Shown piece by piece: positions 33,706 through 40,803 of a stretch of 40,952 nt of DNA (positions are counted from its first letter, which is position 1; the number at the start of each line of letters is the position of its first letter). The notes below the pieces were generated by a model, which ran no database searches, had not been told where the DNA came from, and saw nothing but the letters and a program-made list of their open reading frames with translations. A program made the position numbers and the translations under genes. Location: assembly GCF_001905905.1 (NCBI RefSeq), contig NZ_LIVT01000022.1, positions 344 to 41,295 on the forward strand, written 5' to 3'. Source of the DNA: Streptomyces sp. CB02366 (GTDB lineage: Bacteria; Actinomycetota; Actinomycetes; Streptomycetales; Streptomycetaceae).

Positions 33706-34608
33706 TCAGACGTCGGTCGTCGCGGCATCGGTGACGTGTTGGGGCACGACAACCACGGGGCACGCGGCGTGGTGCAGCGCTCGGTGGGCCACCTTGCCGA
33801 GCTCAAGGCCGATGAAGCTCCCCTGACGCCGGGCTCCGACGACCAGCAAGTCGGCCGCAGCAGACCGCTCGACCAGGATTTTGGCAGCTGCCCCCTCTGG
33901 GGTGGCCCTGCTCACCCGGACATCCGGATACTCCCGGGCCGGTCCTTCGAGGGCCTTGTCGAGAAGCGTGGCGGCACGCGCTTCCGCCGAGTGGGCGGGA
34001 TCGCCCGTGATGAGCGGGTGCTCGGGGGGCCTCGGAGGCGGTTGGCGCCAGGCCCTGAGAACGCTGAGGGCGCAGCCGCGAGCGGCCGCCTCACGGAAGG
34101 CGAAGCGCACCGCAGGAGCCTCGACGTCTCTGCCGCCCACCCCCAGGAGGATGCGTTGGTGTCGGGAGGCGAGCGCTACGTCATCCCCACGTACCACGAC
34201 CACGGGACACACGCTGCGGGCCGCCACGACGAGGCTCACCGAGCCCAGCAGCACGGACGCCAACTGTCCTCGCCCCCGCGATCCGACGACGACCGCCGAG
34301 GCCGAAGCTCCCTCTCTCAGGAGGGCGCTGGTCGCGTCCTCAGCGAGCACCTCGGTGAAGACGACAAGATCGGGTACGCGGAGCCGTGCGCGCTCGGCCG
34401 CCGCGCCCAGGATGTTCTCGGCGAGAATCCGACCCGCTGGCCGCTCCAGGCCGCCCGTCGGTACCGCTCCCTCGTACCGCTCCCAGAGCGAGGCGTACAC
34501 CAACCTCAGCGGGGTCGCATGACGCGCGGCCTCGTCAGCGGCCCAGTCCACTGCTTGAAGACTAGATTCAGACCCGTCGACCCCTACAACCAGTGGCGCT
34601 TGCATCAT
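33706..34608 (-). CDS. universal stress protein, two UspA domains
   Basis: The 300-aa protein has domain 1 starting LVVGVDGSESSLQAVDWA with loop VVGSRGRGQLASVLLGSVSL and domain 2 starting ILLGVGGRDVEAPAVRFAFR with VGARRQGSFIGLELGKVAHR. Domain 1 retains the canonical ATP loop. ATG 34608 is used; a GTG three codons upstream (34617) is equally possible. It is transcribed away from a truncated universal stress gene at 34841, with an operator copy at 34672 between them, repeating the arrangement seen at 31778/31958. Confidence 0.87.
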   Translation of the reverse strand: MMQAPLVVGVDGSESSLQAVDWAADEAARHATPLRLVYASLWERYEGAVPTGGLERPAGRILAENILGAAAERARLRVPDLVVFTEVLAEDATSALLREGASASAVVVGSRGRGQLASVLLGSVSLVVAARSVCPVVVVRGDDVALASRHQRILLGVGGRDVEAPAVRFAFREAAARGCALSVLRAWRQPPPRPPEHPLITGDPAHSAEARAATLLDKALEGPAREYPDVRVSRATPEGAAAKILVERSAAADLLVVGARRQGSFIGLELGKVAHRALHHAACPVVVVPQHVTDAATTDV

Positions 34609-34671
34609 GCCCACCACCCTTCTGCGGAGGATTGTCTGTTCCTAGGCTGACACCGGGCACGATGCCGGGCC

Positions 34672-34687
34672 AGGGCCGGTCGGCCCC
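34672..34687. promoter_or_regulatory. operator copy upstream of universal stress gene
   Basis: AGGGCCGGTCGGCCCC fits the island palindrome with one mismatch at the first base. It is 64 bp upstream of the ATG at 34608 and about 155 bp before the truncated gene at 34841. Nothing else is visible in 34609-34840. Confidence 0.58.
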
Positions 34688-34840
34688 CACCCGTCTCCGA
34701 CCGACCCACGAGCGGTACGGCGGGGTGTGCTGGGGGCTGATCGGTACCGGACAGGACCGCACGCCCCTTCCTCGGGCAAGGGCACCCCGTGGTTACTGAT
34801 AGAAGGGTCATCACTCCTCGACAGACGGGACTGCGCCGAC

Positions 34841-34987
34841 ATGACGAGGACGGGCTTTGTGCCGAATCCGGCCGGACCGCAGGCAAGCAGCATGATCGGT
34901 TCTGTAGCCGCGGGTTTCAACGGATCCGAGCAGAGCAGCGCGGCCGCATACTGGGCTGCCCGGCAGGGCTTCGGCGTAGTCGCGTGA
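34841..34987 (+). pseudogene. universal stress protein, 5' fragment
   Basis: Only the first 48 codons remain. The segment SVAAGFNGSEQSSAAAYWAA matches the N-terminal strand, phosphate loop and first helix of UspA domain 1 (compare VVGVDGSESSLQAVDWAADE in the neighbour). It ends at a stop just where insertion-sequence debris begins, so the rest was lost through IS activity. Its ATG could be 34841 or 34892. Confidence 0.6.
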
Positions 34988-35094
34988 CGCCCGGTTCGTG
35001 GCGATCTGCCGGCTCAGCAGTGTTCTCGGAACGTGACAGACACGGCCCCCAAGATCATGGAGTTCTCTACGTCCCATGATCCAAGTGGAAGACC

Positions 35095-35279
35095 GTGCCT
35101 GCCGACGCATCATCGCTGACCCCGCCCGCCCTTAACCAACTACACGAGACTCCGCAGGTCGGACCCGAGGCTGGCTCACAGCCCACACACACACGACGAC
35201 CGGGGCCGCCGGGCTGCGCGGCCTGGCCGTGGACGGCAAGAGTCTGGGCTGCGCGGCCAAGGCGAAGGACCGGAAGATC
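35095..35279 (+). pseudogene. ISAs1-type transposase remnant, internally deleted
   Basis: A GTG-initiated N-terminus (VPADASSLTPPALNQL) resembles ISAs1/H-repeat transposases. It is followed, in another frame, by GLRGLAVDGKSLGCAAKAKD, the DGKxLRGA catalytic region of the same family. Several hundred bases between these blocks are missing. The fragment continues directly into an IS5-like transposase piece. It is nonfunctional. Confidence 0.55.
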
Positions 35280-35983
35280 CATCGGTTGGTGTTCGTCGAC
35301 CAGCTGGTCGTCACGCTGATCCACCTGCGGCACGATCTCCCCCACTCCATCCTCGCCCTGCTGGCCGGTCTCGACCGTTCCACACGCGGATCCGCGGTCC
35401 CCGAACGTCCGGGCCTGTGTCTGCGGACCCTGGCGGATGTGGTCGCCTACGCCCAGGCCGAGGGCATCGGGCTGCGTTTAGATGCCACCGAGATCCAGGT
35501 CCGCCGACCCGCAGCCGGCCGCGGCGGACGCCGGGCGTTCGTCTCGGGCAAGAAGAAGCAGAACACGATGAAAGCCACTGTCGTCGCCGACCATCAGGGC
35601 CGCACGCTCTGGACCGATGCCCTGCTACCAGGACAGGTGCACGATGCAACCGCCGCCCACAACGAAGGCATCGGGACCTGTTTCCAGCACTTCCCAGACG
35701 CGGAAATGCTCCTGGGCGACGGCTACCTCGGGCTCCGGCGTGACCATCCCGGCCAGGCGATCACACCGTCCAAAAACCGAACAAGATCGCCCTGCCGCAC
35801 GTACACGCCGCCAGAGAAGAGGCCCGGCACCGACACTCATCCAAGCGCATCACCGTCGAGCACGCCCTCTCCGACCACAAACGCTGGAAACAGCCGACCC
35901 GCTGGACCCACCTACGAGAGGCCCTGCGCGATACCTACCGAGCCATCGCCAGCCTCGTCTCCGACTGCACCGCCCAAGCCTGA
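35280..35983 (+). pseudogene. IS5-family transposase remnant (plus copy), frameshifted
   Basis: LVVTLIHLRHDLPHSILALL begins the HTH part. A small deletion joins DRSTR to GSAVPERPGL, after which LRLDATEIQVRRP (catalytic Asp) and MLLGDGYLGLRRDHPG are in frame. At the A-run 35772-35776 the frame is lost; with one added A it resumes as NKIALPHVHAAREEARHRHS and later ITVEHALSDHKRWKQPTRW to TGA 35981-35983. The DATEIQVRR region is repeated in inverted orientation at 36040-36302. The element is inactive. Confidence 0.65.
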
Positions 35984-36039
35984 ACCGCGGTCCTCTAACG
36001 GACCAGCACGCCTCACCCGCTATCAAGCACCAACTTGTT

Positions 36040-36302
36040 AGTGTGCGGCCACGCCAGTGGGCGATCACGGTTGCTTTCATCGTGTTCTGCTTCTTCTTGC
36101 CGGAAGCGAACGCGCGTCGTCCGCCGCGGTTGGCCGGTGGTCTGCGGACCTGGATCTCGGTGGCGTCCAGCCGCAGCTCGATGTCTTCGGCCTGGGCGTA
36201 GGCGGACACATCCGCCAAGGTCCGAAGACGCAGGTCCGGGCGGTCGGGGACCGCGCACCCCCGTTTGGCCAGGAGCGCGCGTATCTCCTGGACGGCCCGG
36301 GG
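36040..36302 (-). pseudogene. IS5-family transposase internal fragment (inverted copy)
   Basis: An open stretch reads EIRALLAKRGCAVPDRPDLR, then RLRTLADVSAYAQAEDIELR and LDATEIQVRRPPANRGGRRA, then SGKKKQNTMKATVIAHWRGR. It is a close relative of the plus-strand copy at 35400-35620 but inverted, and it is cut at both ends. At its upstream side it is fused to the truncated transposase at 36303-36864. The two copies form a large inverted repeat. Confidence 0.6.
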
Positions 36303-36864
36303 GATGTTTGATGCTGGTCGTCAGCCACGGCCCTGCGCCCTGGTAGGCGAGATCGGCCAGGACGGGAACGCCTTGGCGCTCGCAGATCCGGATGATCCGG
36401 TGGGTGCGGGCGGCGGTCAGGTCACGTGTGCGGCCCGGCAGGGCGGGCGAGAGCCAGAGCAGCCTGCCGCCCGGGTCGGTGACGACCTGCACGTTCACAC
36501 CATGGCGCCGGTGTTTGGGGGAGTAGTAGGCCCGGCCGTTGCCGACCCGGTCGCACTCGACGAGGGTGCCGTCGAGCAGGACGAAGCCGGGATCGTGCTC
36601 ACGCAGCGTCTTCAGCAGACCTGGTGCACGGGCGGCGAGCAGGTCGACGACCGCCCTGGTGTAGGCGTGGGCAGTGGAGCTGATCCCGAACCCAGCAGCG
36701 ATCTTTGCCAGAGTGGTGTGCTCACGCAGGTACACCAGTGCCACCATCGCCCACTGGGACGGACGGAGCTTGCAGCGCCGGTCACCCTCACGGGGGACGA
36801 TCAGCGTCGTGACCCACTCCACGAGTGCATGCGGCATGTCGAGTGCGGCAGGATGGACGACCAA
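36303..36864 (-). pseudogene. IS5-family transposase, 3'-truncated
   Basis: About 187 residues of a DDE_Tnp_4-type transposase are kept from a TTG start: HPAALDMPHALVEWVTTLIV, an HTH-4-like region, LLDGTLVECDRVGNGRAYYS, GVNVQVVTDPGGRLLWLSPA and VLADLAYQGAGPW. The C-terminal 60-70 residues with the catalytic Glu are replaced at about 36303 by another IS fragment. The apparent 283-codon frame across the junction is an artefact of fusion. Confidence 0.65.
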
Positions 36865-36865
36865 C

Positions 36866-36925
36866 GAGGCCCCCGAGCAGTGTTGTTGAGACGTCAGACA
36901 TCTCGATCAACAGCCCGGGGGCCTC
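36866..36925. repeat. 60-bp stem-loop at the end of the truncated IS5-family element
   Basis: GAGGCCCCCG pairs exactly with CGGGGGCCTC, and the inner arms (TTGAGA/TCTCGATCAA) pair partly. It lies immediately upstream of the transposase start, as expected of an IS end structure or a guard against read-through. Confidence 0.45.
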
Positions 36926-37242
36926 GCTCGTTGCGCGTCACGGCCCATTCACCCGATCGGTGACCAACTCAAAGAAGCTCACTGAACCTCTTTCATCCTG
37001 TGCTGGAGGGTGAAAGAGGCTGGTCAGCGAGGGTGGTGACGAGACAGGGCCCCTTGTCGTTGGCGTGGTGATTCCACTCATCACACCGGCGACCGAAGGG
37101 GCCCTGAAGGTTTCCGTATGCTGCCACGCTCGACGTCCCTCATGAGCTGGTCGAGCATGTCGCTTGGCTGCTGTATGAGCCTTCCCCCTGATCGTGGACA
37201 CCTGGAGACTGGGACCTGAGGTTCCAGAGGAAGTAGCACCAG

Positions 37243-37542
37243 GTGGGAAGCAAGTACACGAAGCGGTACACCGCGGAGTTCAAGAGGGACGCCATTGCGC
37301 TCGTCGACTCCACGGGCAAGACGGTCACCGCCGTCGCCCGGGAACTCGGCATCAGCTCCGAGTCCCTGCGCGGCTGGTACCGCCAGGCCAAGGCCGATCG
37401 TGGCGAGGGCGCCCCGGGAGAACTCACGACCGCCGAGCGCGAGGAGCTCAAGCGCCTGCGTCGGCAGAACGCCGAGCAGGCCAAGACGATCGAGGTTCTG
37501 CGAAAAGCCGCGGTCTTCTTCGCGAAGGAGAGCGATCGGTGA
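37243..37542 (+). CDS. IS3-family transposase OrfA
   Basis: This 99-aa protein has an HTH_Tnp_1 domain (YTAEFKRDAIALVDSTGKTV, then ARELGISSESLRGWYRQ) and a leucine-zipper-like C-terminal helix (ELKRLRRQNAEQAKTIEVLR). It binds the element's ends. The GTG at 37243 follows GAGGAA. Its TGA overlaps the OrfB GTG (GTGA) rather than showing the usual -1 slippery frameshift arrangement, so OrfB may be made by reinitiation. Confidence 0.85.
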   Translation: MGSKYTKRYTAEFKRDAIALVDSTGKTVTAVARELGISSESLRGWYRQAKADRGEGAPGELTTAEREELKRLRRQNAEQAKTIEVLRKAAVFFAKESDR

Positions 37543-38426
37543 ACGAGACGTATGCGTTCATCGAGGCGGAGAAGACCACCCACGGCGTCGCTTTCCTCTG
37601 CCGCCTGCTCAAGGTGGCCCGTTCCTCGTTCTATGCCTGGCTCGCCGAGGCAAAGCCCCGGGCCGCCCGCCGGGCCGCCGACCAGGCCCTGGTGCACGAG
37701 ATCACCGTGATCCACGTCGGCTCGCGCCAGACCTACGGTGTCCCGCGCGTCCATGCCGAACTGCGGCGTCTGGGACGGGCGGTGAACCGTAAACGGGTCG
37801 CCCGTCTCATGCGCGAGCACGGCATCCAGGGCGTGACCCGCCGCAAGCGCCGTTCGCTGACACGAGCGGACAAGAAGGCCAGGCCGGCCCCGGACCTGAT
37901 CGGCCGCGAATTCCACGCCGAAACGCCCGGCACGAAACTGGTCGGCGACATCACCGCCCTGCCCACCGGCGAGGGCTGGCTCTACCTCGCCTGCTGGCTC
38001 GACCTGGCCACCCGCGAGGTCGTCGGCTACTCGATGGCCGATCACCACCGCGCCGATCTCGTCATCGATGCACTGGACATGGCCCACGGCCGCGGTGGAC
38101 TGCAACCCGGCTGCGTGATCCACAGCGACCGCGGCAGCGAATACACCTCGACCCGATTCCAGGACCGAATAAGGGAGTTGGAACTCCGCCAGAGCTGCGG
38201 ACGCACCGGGTCCTGCTTCGACAACGCCGCCGCGGAGAGTTTCTGGGCCCTACTCAAAGAAGAGATCGGCACCCGCGTCTGGCCTGACCGGGCCACCGCC
38301 CGTGCCGACGTCTTCGATTTCATCGAGACGTTCTACAACCGGCGCCGACTGCGCAGACACAAGGTCTTCGGCTACCTCACCCCGACCGAGACCCGCCAAC
38401 GGCACCGACACACCCTCGCGGCATAA
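37539..38426 (+). CDS. IS3-family transposase OrfB (DDE integrase core)
   Basis: The 295-aa protein starts NETYAFIEAEKTTHGVAFLC with the HTH_21 domain (SRQTYGVPRVHAELRRLGRA). The rve catalytic core carries the DDE triad: Asp in KLVGDITALP, Asp in VIHSDRGSEYTS and Glu in DNAAAESFWALLKEE. The C-terminal YNRRRLRRHKVFGYLTPTE is typical of the family. All key residues are present. It catalyses copy-out/paste-in transposition with OrfA. Confidence 0.88.
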   Translation: MNETYAFIEAEKTTHGVAFLCRLLKVARSSFYAWLAEAKPRAARRAADQALVHEITVIHVGSRQTYGVPRVHAELRRLGRAVNRKRVARLMREHGIQGVTRRKRRSLTRADKKARPAPDLIGREFHAETPGTKLVGDITALPTGEGWLYLACWLDLATREVVGYSMADHHRADLVIDALDMAHGRGGLQPGCVIHSDRGSEYTSTRFQDRIRELELRQSCGRTGSCFDNAAAESFWALLKEEIGTRVWPDRATARADVFDFIETFYNRRRLRRHKVFGYLTPTETRQRHRHTLAA

Positions 38427-39208
38427 CCATCGAGTGTCCAAGATCACGGGGAAGCTTCAGTACGAGCACCGCCAGGCCCGCAACACCCGCTGGCGCAAGC
38501 TCGGCTGTTTCAAGCAGGCGTTGCTCACGCTGGTGCACCTGCGTAAGAACGAGACGTTCTCGCAGCTCGGGGCCGGTTTCGGGATATCCCAGGCCACCGC
38601 CTGGCGGTACGTCGACGAGACCTTGGACGTGCTGGCGGGCTGGGCTCCGGGCCTCCACGAAGCGCTCACCGGTCTCGGTGAGGGCGATCACGTCATCGTT
38701 GACGGCACGCTGATCCCGATCGACCGGATCGGCGCGGACGAGCCGTACTACTCGATGAAACACCGCAAGCATGGGATGAACGTGCAGGTCATCGCCCGTC
38801 CCGACGGCACACCTCTTTGGTTCTCCCGCGCGACACCCGGCGGACCCACGACCTGACCGCGGCCCGGGCCCACAGCCGTCGTCCAGGCCTGCCTCACCCG
38901 GCAGATCCTCGTCCTCGCCGACCGTGCCTACCAGGGCGCCGGCGCCACCTTCCGCACCCCGTACTACCACCACCGCGAACAGCCCGCTCACTATCAGCAG
39001 TTCAACCGCGACCACGCACGGCTGAGAGCACCCGGCGAACGCGCCTTCGCACAGCTGAAGTCCTGGCACATCCTCCGCCGAGCCCGATGCTCCACCCGAC
39101 GCATCGGCACCATCGTCCAAGCCGTCCACACGTTGCTGACCTGCAACTATTCAGGGTGAAAGAGGCTCACTGAACCTCTTTCACCCTCCAGCACAGGATG
39201 AAAGAGGT

Positions 39209-39740
39209 TCAGTGCGGGATGGTCAGCCCGGTGCTCCGGTAGCCGCCGTCGGCGATCACCGTGGGGGCGGTGCCGACGGCGGCCTTCGCGCCGGAGTCCT
39301 GCCGGGCCCGGCAGTCGTTGCGGTTGCCGGGCAGCAGCCGACCGACGGCGACAATGGGGCGGGGGTCGGCGTCGATGACGACCTGGTGGTTGGTGGAGTA
39401 GCGGTAGTTCTTGCTGGAGGCGGCCACGGTCCGGTCGCGGGTGGGGACCCGTGTGCCGTCCACGATGAGCACGGCCTCCTTGCGGAACCGCCGCCGGGGC
39501 TGGAGGGCGAGAGCCGGCCCGAGGTGGGCGACGATCCGGTCGGCCGCCGACTTCGGGACGCCGAAGAGCGGGGCGAGTTGACGCGGGGTGAGGTTGGTGC
39601 GCCAGTACGCGGCCACCAGCAGCACCCGGTCCTCCAACGGCAGCGACCACGCTCAGCCCTTGCGGGCCGGATCGGCCCCCTCACGCCGCAGCGCGGTGGT
39701 CAGCTTGTTGAACTGCCGAGGGCTCAGCCCGGTAAACGGA
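39209..39740 (-). pseudogene. IS112-like (IS5 family) transposase, truncated and with an internal stop
   Basis: The frame reads SPRQFNKLTTALRREGADPA, then RKG, an in-frame TGA (near 39660), then SLPLEDRVLLVAAYWRTNLT, LFGVPKSAADRIVAHLGPAL, LIVDGTRVPTRD, KNYRYSTNHQVVIDAD, PGNRNDCRA and ADGGYRSTGLTIPH. It stops where the 40-bp inverted repeat begins. The expected C-terminal 60-70 residues (with the catalytic Glu) are missing and are not found on the other side of the insertion. ATG 39637 opens the longest surviving frame. Confidence 0.68.
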
Positions 39741-39839
39741 CCTGCTCCACGAGGGCTCCGACGCCGTGACCACACCAGCCACGGCAAGATCATCTCACCT
39801 CTGACCAGCAGTTACGGGACAACCTCTAGTACAGATACT

Positions 39840-40463
39840 CTACCTCGAAAGAGGCGCACCTAGATATTCAAATTGACCCTTCGGGTCAGATTGCAGTTCT
39901 TTAGTCCACTTGAACTCGAACTGCTGATAGTTTGCAGGCCCCTGATCGTTGAACTTATCCAACTCTAGAATCTGCTTAGCCCACTGGTCATTCACCTGCA
40001 GGCCAAGCCCCATGCGCCCACGAGGGTGAACCCAGCCCTGCTGCGGGCTTGTACTCATATCATTCAATGAATCAGTTCCATCCCAGATCAGTACATGCCC
40101 GCAGGCTTCACAATTATCGCTAGCACACCCCATTTTCGCCACGCTCATCTCAAGGCTATCGACCGCAGCCAGGATGCACATCTCGGCGTGATTACTCACC
40201 CCATCTTTCGTAAACTTTTTCGCCAGATAAAGTCCGGAGAGATCGGGCCACCATGCTTGGTCTTGTATCCACAGACTCAGAGCTGGGACGTTCGACGTAC
40301 CACTGGTCACGCCTCCGACTTTGCTGACGATCATTGCGCCCTCTACGGTTATTGCGACAGTCCAGTTGGCTTCCTGGGCGGCCACATCGACCATCCGACT
40401 TGGGTCCATTTCTCGTTTGATCCAAGCCAGCACGGATTCAATCATATGGGTTCTCGAAGTCAT
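39840..40463 (-). CDS. zinc-dependent deaminase-like protein (toxin-type?)
   Basis: The 207-aa protein contains N-H92-A-E94 followed by C113-x4-C118-x2-C121, the zinc and catalytic-Glu layout of the cytidine-deaminase fold. The rest (Trp-rich segment WIQDQAWWPDLSG; C-terminal KWTKELQSDPKGQFEYLG) does not match housekeeping cytidine, dCMP or tRNA deaminases that I know. It may belong to the diverse deaminases used as toxins or in defence; that is inference. ATG 40463 has AAAGGGG seven bases upstream, so the open frame to 40541 is discounted. The base composition, about 50-57% GC in sampled lines, is much lower than the rest of the window, indicating recent acquisition. Confidence 0.65.
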   Translation of the reverse strand: MTSRTHMIESVLAWIKREMDPSRMVDVAAQEANWTVAITVEGAMIVSKVGGVTSGTSNVPALSLWIQDQAWWPDLSGLYLAKKFTKDGVSNHAEMCILAAVDSLEMSVAKMGCASDNCEACGHVLIWDGTDSLNDMSTSPQQGWVHPRGRMGLGLQVNDQWAKQILELDKFNDQGPANYQQFEFKWTKELQSDPKGQFEYLGAPLSR

Positions 40464-40623
40464 TTTGATCCCCTTTGCGGAAGTGCTCTTATGAAGCACC
40501 GCCCACCACTCTGGGCGTTTACGAAAAAAACCCGACGACACCCCGAACTGGGTCCTGCTGCCTCACGAAGGGCATCTTGCACCAGCCAAAGCAGCAGAAC
40601 TCCCTGCGATCTTCGGAACTGAC

Positions 40624-40803
40624 TTAGTCGTCCCGCGAGCTGCGGAAGTGGGCAGCCGCACGCTCAATGACATCCCGTTCTTGCGGGGAACTCACCGATT
40701 TCGCGTAGGATGCCAGATTTCGGGGACCGCCATGCTCCTTTTCCTCGCGGATTTTCTCAAGGAGGAGATCTCGCTGGGCCTTCGAGCTCGTAACACGATC
40801 TTG
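40624..40803 (-). pseudogene. C-terminal gene fragment of unknown family
   Basis: An open frame without a start codon encodes a charged, helical tail (SKAQRDLLLEKIREEKEHGG, then LASYAKSVSSPQERDVIERA, ending FRSSRDD) and ends at TAA 40624-40626. The frame is cut at about 40803, where radical SAM coding sequence begins on the opposite strand. It lies 160 bp upstream of the deaminase-like gene on the same strand and may have been its operon partner. No function can be assigned. Confidence 0.45.

Larger units (their letters stand above)
37176..38459 (+). mobile_element. IS3-family insertion sequence, apparently complete
   Basis: The element is 1284 bp with imperfect terminal inverted repeats: left TGAGCCTTCCCCCTGATCGT, right (reverse complement) TGAAGCTTCCCCGTGATCTT, both followed by GGACAC. 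It is flanked by the 3-bp target duplication GTA (37173-37175 and 38460-38462). It encodes OrfA and OrfB with no visible lesion, so it may still be mobile. Confidence 0.82.
37111..39159 (+). pseudogene. IS5-like transposase split by IS3 insertion and frameshifts
   Basis: Removing the IS3 element and one GTA copy joins ATLDVPHELVEHVAWLLY to EHRQARNTRWRKLGCFKQAL without a break. The gene continues with HLRKNETFSQLGAGFGISQA, VIVDGTLIPIDRI and KHGMNVQVIARPDGTPLWFS. Near 38841 a C is missing and near 38875 there is an extra one; with both corrected the protein resumes as ACLTRQILVLADRAYQGAGA and GERAFAQLKSWHILRR, ending CNYSG at 39159. It is thus inactivated three times. No clear start codon remains at the left. 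Confidence 0.72.
36980..39214 (+). mobile_element. IS5-like element bounded by 40-bp inverted repeats, interrupted by an IS3-family element
   Basis: The 40 bases at 36980-37019 are the exact reverse complement of 39175-39214. Each repeat is itself partly palindromic (CCTCTTTCA...TGAAAGAGG). Between them lies one transposase gene split by an IS3-family element at 37176-38459. The right end overlaps the truncated end of another transposase gene (39209-39637), whose frame stops exactly at the repeat, so this element inserted into it. No clean target duplication is visible. Confidence 0.7.

Noticed and set aside
39148..39187. Hairpin GGGTGAAAGAGG/CCTCTTTCACCC considered as an independent terminator
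   Set aside because: It is better explained as part of the IS5-like element's own palindromic end, overlapping the transposase stop codon.
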